NCBI RefSeq assembly: GCF_004378255.1
Contig: NZ_SNQG01000001.1
Span: 806,001 to 870,000, forward strand
Length of the DNA: 64,000 nt
Direction: 5' to 3'
Source of the DNA: Mucilaginibacter phyllosphaerae
GTDB lineage: Bacteria > Bacteroidota > Bacteroidia > Sphingobacteriales > Sphingobacteriaceae
Part shown: piece by piece, positions 60,798-64,000 of the stretch
How the letters are laid out: every line of letters begins with the position of its first letter
How positions within the stretch are numbered: position 1 is the stretch's first letter
Notes under the pieces: generated by a model
Databases searched by the model: none
The model's input: only the letters and a program-made list of their open reading frames with translations
What the model was told of the DNA's origin: nothing
Program-made: the position numbers and the translations under genes

Positions 60798-62626
60798 TCA
60801 AAATCAAGGTTAAATTTATTCTTCAGTTCGATAAGCTGCGGGTTTTTGGCCGCCAGGTACTGGAATTTTTCGAGCGCGGTATAGGGTTTGCGTATAGTGG
60901 TTTGTTCGTCTACCCGGGCAGTAACCTCGATGCCAAAATTTTTGAGGCTGCTGCGCAAATAATTATGCAGATGCGGGCGCTGGTCTCTAAACGCGGCTTC
61001 CTGCACCCTGGTTGATAATATTACCTCAAAAGATTCGGGGCCTAAAACCTTTGGGGTAACCCCTGTAAAAATGGTGTATAACCCGGCCGGTTTGCCTGCT
61101 GCCTTAAGCTGCCCGCCATAATTGGTCCACAGCTCTAAAAACCGATCTATGGTAAAAGCTTCCTTGTCGTTACCTTTTAAATAAGGGTCTTCTTCTTCCA
61201 GTGCGGACTCTTCTAATTTTTTGCCCAGATCTTTTAAGGATGGTATTTTTACCGATGTAGCTGCTGCATGCGCATTCGGGATAAACGGCTTCGGCTTTTC
61301 GGCAGGCTCGGCCTTTGGCACGGGGGCAGGCATCGCCATTGATGGCGTAGCCGATTGCGCACCAACCGGCGGCAGTTTGTTATAAGTTACCGGGTTATCC
61401 CTGGCTACGCTCATTTCATCTGCCTGTTTAACAGATGTATGGGCCTCCGTTACTGAGGTATCAGGTTTTTTTTTTACCTCTCCGTTAGGAGTGGTTACAT
61501 TTTCGCTTACCGGCATACTCGCCATATTGAATACCGAGAGCAGGTTGCTCATTTTAAGCAGGGCGAGTTCTACCTGTAAACGCTGGTTTTTACTCAGCTT
61601 ATAACTAATATCGCACTGGTTGGCAATATTCATGGCCGATAGCAGGAACGATACTGATGCCGCCTGCGATTGTTGCAGGTACCTGGCCTTAATGGTTTCG
61701 CTAACTTCCAGCAGTTTAATGGTTGCGGTATCCTTGCCTACCAGCAGGTTACGTAAATGTTCGGACAGGCCCGAGATAAAGTGAGCGCCGTCAAAACCCT
61801 TACCCAATATCTCGTCAAAAAGCAGCAGCGATTGTGCGCTGTCTTCGGCAAGCAGTTTATCGGTTATATTAAAATAATAGTCGTAATCAAGTATGTTCAG
61901 GTTATCAATAACCGAGCGGTAGGTAACATTCCCCCCGCTAAAGCTCACGATCTGGTCAAACATCGAAAGCGCATCGCGCAGGCCGCCATCAGCCTTTTGG
62001 GCGATGATATGCAGGCCGTCGTTCTCGTAAGTAATGCTTTCCTTTTGGGCGATGCTGACCAGGTGGCCGGCCATATCCTCTACCCGGATGCGGTTAAAAT
62101 CAAAGATCTGGCAGCGCGACAGGATGGTAGGCAGTATCTTATGCTTCTCGGTAGTGGCCAGTATAAATATGGCGTAGTTAGGCGGTTCTTCCAGCGTTTT
62201 CAGGAAGGCGTTAAAGGCCGCCTGCGATAGCATGTGCACCTCATCAATAATATAAACCTTGTAACGGGCGGCCTGCGGCGGTATGCGCACCTGCTCTATC
62301 AGGCTGCGGATATCATCCACCGAGTTGTTTGATGCCGCATCCAGCTCGTGCACATTAAATGAATTACCGTTCATAAAAGCACGGCAGCTGTCGCACTCGC
62401 CGCAGGCTTCGCCATTTGGCTGTAAATTGGTGCAGTTGATGGTTTTTGCCAGGATACGCGCACAGGTGGTTTTACCCACCCCCCTGGGCCCGCAGAATAA
62501 AAATGCCTGCGCCAGCTGATTATTCTTAATAGCGTTTTTTAGCGTATTAGTGATATGCTGCTGGCCCACAACGGTTTCGAAGGTTGCCGGGCGGTATTTA
62601 CGTGCCGAAACAATGAAATTATCCAC
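60794..62626 (-). CDS. dnaX: DNA polymerase III subunit gamma/tau
   Basis: Clamp-loader ATPase of the replicase. Walker A is FCGPRGVGKTTCARILAK, the zinc-binding segment is CTNLQPNGEACGECDSC, Walker B with the DExH-like box is YIIDEVHMLSQAAFNAF, and the sensor segment is TTEKHKILPTILSRCQIFDF. The C-terminal 250 residues are the variable tau part (Pro/Ala-rich linker around 380-450, then a short folded domain). Family members begin MxNFxVSARKYRP, so I prefer the GTG start at 62626 (610 aa); the frame extends to another GTG at 62632. It overlaps the convergent kinase gene by 4 nt. Confidence 0.95.
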   Translation of the reverse strand: MDNFIVSARKYRPATFETVVGQQHITNTLKNAIKNNQLAQAFLFCGPRGVGKTTCARILAKTINCTNLQPNGEACGECDSCRAFMNGNSFNVHELDAASNNSVDDIRSLIEQVRIPPQAARYKVYIIDEVHMLSQAAFNAFLKTLEEPPNYAIFILATTEKHKILPTILSRCQIFDFNRIRVEDMAGHLVSIAQKESITYENDGLHIIAQKADGGLRDALSMFDQIVSFSGGNVTYRSVIDNLNILDYDYYFNITDKLLAEDSAQSLLLFDEILGKGFDGAHFISGLSEHLRNLLVGKDTATIKLLEVSETIKARYLQQSQAASVSFLLSAMNIANQCDISYKLSKNQRLQVELALLKMSNLLSVFNMASMPVSENVTTPNGEVKKKPDTSVTEAHTSVKQADEMSVARDNPVTYNKLPPVGAQSATPSMAMPAPVPKAEPAEKPKPFIPNAHAAATSVKIPSLKDLGKKLEESALEEEDPYLKGNDKEAFTIDRFLELWTNYGGQLKAAGKPAGLYTIFTGVTPKVLGPESFEVILSTRVQEAAFRDQRPHLHNYLRSSLKNFGIEVTARVDEQTTIRKPYTALEKFQYLAAKNPQLIELKNKFNLDFD

Positions 62627-62730
62627 AGGCACTAAGTTAGCAAGATTTTAAACAATGTTAAACAGCAGCTTTGCTAAAATTGTTAACATGCTCACAAGCA
62701 ACAATTAATTAAATTTGTATTTTTGGTATA

Positions 62731-63001
62731 ATGCAGCTGTCAGATATTGATCTTACTAAAGAATACACATATGCCGATTACGCTAATTGGGCAATTGAGG
62801 AGCGTTTGGAAATCATAAAAGGCAAGATTTTTATAATGAGCCCTGCCCCCGGCTCATTACACCAGCGCATTTCACAGCGGATAAGTAACCAACGGCAGCT
62901 TTGTACCCTCAAAATTACTTACCATAGGCGACGATGTAACCACGCCCGTGCTGCCCGGCTTTTTATTAAGCCTTGATGAACTATTTGCCGACAGGGTTTA
63001 G
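62731..63001 (+). pseudogene. Uma2 family gene remnant with deletion
   Basis: The frame starts MQLSDIDLTKEYTYADYANW and continues through IEERLEIIKGKIFIMSPAPG, the normal Uma2 (restriction endonuclease-like) N terminus. At about residue 50 the frame changes. A different frame then reads FVPSKLLTIGDDVTTPVLPG followed by FLLSLDELFADRV and a stop at 63001, which is a Uma2 C terminus. The middle, where the catalytic core lies, is missing. It is a decayed copy, transcribed away from dnaX. Confidence 0.75.
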
Positions 63002-63027
63002 TTCAATACTTTTTTAATATTACTTAA

Positions 63028-63267
63028 CTACTGCAGCTCTTCATCGGGCAAATGGTCGTCATCTTCCGGGTCGGGCTCGCCCAGGTCATCACCCGTACGG
63101 ATCTCGCGCAGGTCTTCTTCAAACTCCATTTGGTCGTCAAAGTCTTCATCGTCCTCGTCGTTCCAATCGCCTTCCACGGGTTTTTCTTCGGCAGGCGGGG
63201 TCAAATTCAAATCGTCGGCAAAATCTTCGGCGTTATCCTGGTCGGGCTGGTGGCTGGCAAACTGCAT
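63028..63267 (-). CDS. Small very acidic protein
   Basis: A 79-aa soluble protein, almost half Asp and Glu (for example DWNDEDDEDFDDQMEFEEDL). I chose the ATG at 63267 (MQFASHQPDQ); a GTG in the same frame at 63291 is less likely. No family is known. It lies close to the secreted-protein gene at 63313 on the same strand, so it is probably in one transcript with it. Confidence 0.65.
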   Translation of the reverse strand: MQFASHQPDQDNAEDFADDLNLTPPAEEKPVEGDWNDEDDEDFDDQMEFEEDLREIRTGDDLGEPDPEDDDHLPDEELQ

Positions 63268-63312
63268 AGTGTTATTGTTTTTATTAAACACAATTTAGCG
63301 GGTGCTTATGTT

Positions 63313-63927
63313 TTACAAAACATCTATTGCTGTAATTTCTTTAACCTTATAATACCCTTTGGCCGCAGGCAGGTAAACCTCTATCTCCTGCCAGGTAACT
63401 TTAAGCTTTTTATTCAACAAAGCTGTTGTTACACCCGCAAACTTATCAGAGCCTTTAAACTCCTGTAACCATAAAAAACTTTTCTGGCTGCCGGCGTTAT
63501 CCGCAATCACTATATAATTAAAGCCTTTGTTGTCTATCCGTTTAAAAGTACCGGTGGTGCTTTCTGTTGCTACCCCCGCGTCCTCGCCTTTATCAGCCAT
63601 TTTGAGGGCAAGCTGTATAAAGCCGTCGCACTTTTGCTTCATCAGGTTAGCGCCGATGTCTGATCCTATTTTATCCATAGCGGCATCGTCGGTCATCTCC
63701 ACCCCGCGTTCGGCAGCTACATCGGGCAGGTACTCGGCTTGCCTGGTAAAGCAATCCATAAAGGCCTTGTTGGCTTCTTTTGAACTGGTAAGTTTTGCTT
63801 TATCCAGCTTGCTGATGCAATCGCATAAAGCACCGGTAAACTTCTGTTCGGCAGGGCCGGGTTTGGTTTGCGCACCGGCAACGTTAAAGCCGGCTGTAAT
63901 CATCAGTAACAGTAAAAATTTTTTCAT
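63313..63927 (-). CDS. Secreted protein of unknown function
   Basis: A 204-aa protein with signal peptide (residues 1-19, ending VAGAQ) and the Cys-containing mature part ALCDCISKLDKAKLTSSKEA, FMDCFTRQAEYL and KQKCDGFIQLALKMADKGED. The four Cys residues may form disulphides in the periplasm. The C-terminal half (NKGFNYIVIADNAGSQKSFL, KLKVTWQEIEVYLPAAKGYY) is likely a small beta domain. No family was recognised. Confidence 0.65.
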   Translation of the reverse strand: MKKFLLLLMITAGFNVAGAQTKPGPAEQKFTGALCDCISKLDKAKLTSSKEANKAFMDCFTRQAEYLPDVAAERGVEMTDDAAMDKIGSDIGANLMKQKCDGFIQLALKMADKGEDAGVATESTTGTFKRIDNKGFNYIVIADNAGSQKSFLWLQEFKGSDKFAGVTTALLNKKLKVTWQEIEVYLPAAKGYYKVKEITAIDVL

Positions 63928-64000
63928 GCTTGTTTAGCTGTGGTTAATGCCCTCAAAATACAACTAATAACGCTTTGATTATAAATTATTTCTTTCTACA

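Noticed and set aside
61757..62230. 157-codon open frame opposite dnaX
   Set aside because: It is antisense to a highly conserved housekeeping gene.
1..64000. CRISPR arrays, insertion sequences, rRNA genes, prophage
   Set aside because: No regularly spaced repeats, transposase or integrase reading frames, or rRNA segments were seen on either strand.

Overview
The window looks like a chromosomal segment of a Bacteroidota member, most likely Sphingobacteriaceae (Mucilaginibacter or Pedobacter type). The reasons are a SusC/SusD pair, many secreted glycoside hydrolases, DUF3667, DUF5916 and DUF5996 proteins, promoters of the TTG-N19-TAnnTTTG kind, and A-rich rather than Shine-Dalgarno leaders. 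No integrase, transposase, CRISPR array or rRNA was seen, and the genus is an inference.

Layout. (1) 21-1379: a sensor histidine kinase whose partner is probably outside the window. (2) 1500-21665: a polysaccharide utilisation locus on the minus strand, read from right to left: LacI-family regulator, SusC, SusD, GH39, GH28, a myo-inositol oxygenase, GH92, GH28, GH97, GH106 and GH29. The enzyme set points to a pectin-type or similarly decorated acidic polysaccharide. Two related palindromes, one before susC and one before the inositol oxygenase gene, are candidate operators of the local LacI protein. (3) 22034-33481: mixed genes, namely a free-standing CHC2 zinc-finger protein, an RRM protein, topoisomerase III, a methyltransferase, an OmpA-like lipoprotein, two membrane proteins, a DUF885 lipoprotein, a Cys/Met PLP enzyme, a small membrane protein, an SDR and MarC. 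(4) 33505-41345: a hexuronate catabolic locus arranged divergently: kduI, an SDR-type D-mannonate oxidoreductase, an ExuT-like transporter, a DUF1579-like protein, LacI and a DUF4350-like protein to the left; an exported YhcH-family protein and uxuA to the right. The shared control region carries a 16-bp inverted repeat, one arm of which covers the predicted kduI -33 element. (5) 41622-63927: a housekeeping and mixed region with tRNA-Gln, tRNA-Cys, DUF3667, DUF5916, a secreted repeat protein, a SAM-I riboswitch ahead of a 1-Cys peroxiredoxin, a GH5-like enzyme, two histidine kinases (one with its response regulator), manA, icd, dnaX, a broken Uma2 gene and several small or acidic proteins.

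How it fits together. The first locus would import and cut a uronic-acid-containing glycan. The second would turn the released uronates into 2-keto-3-deoxygluconate (KduI, mannonate oxidoreductase, UxuA). The inositol oxygenase makes D-glucuronate, which would feed the same route. UxaC, KdgK and KdgA are not in the window and must be elsewhere. The most unusual items are the SAM-I riboswitch in front of a peroxiredoxin, the strictly alternating 20/21-residue repeat protein with an overlapping leader ORF that has a strong Shine-Dalgarno, the inositol oxygenase inside a PUL, and the operator architecture of the uronate locus.
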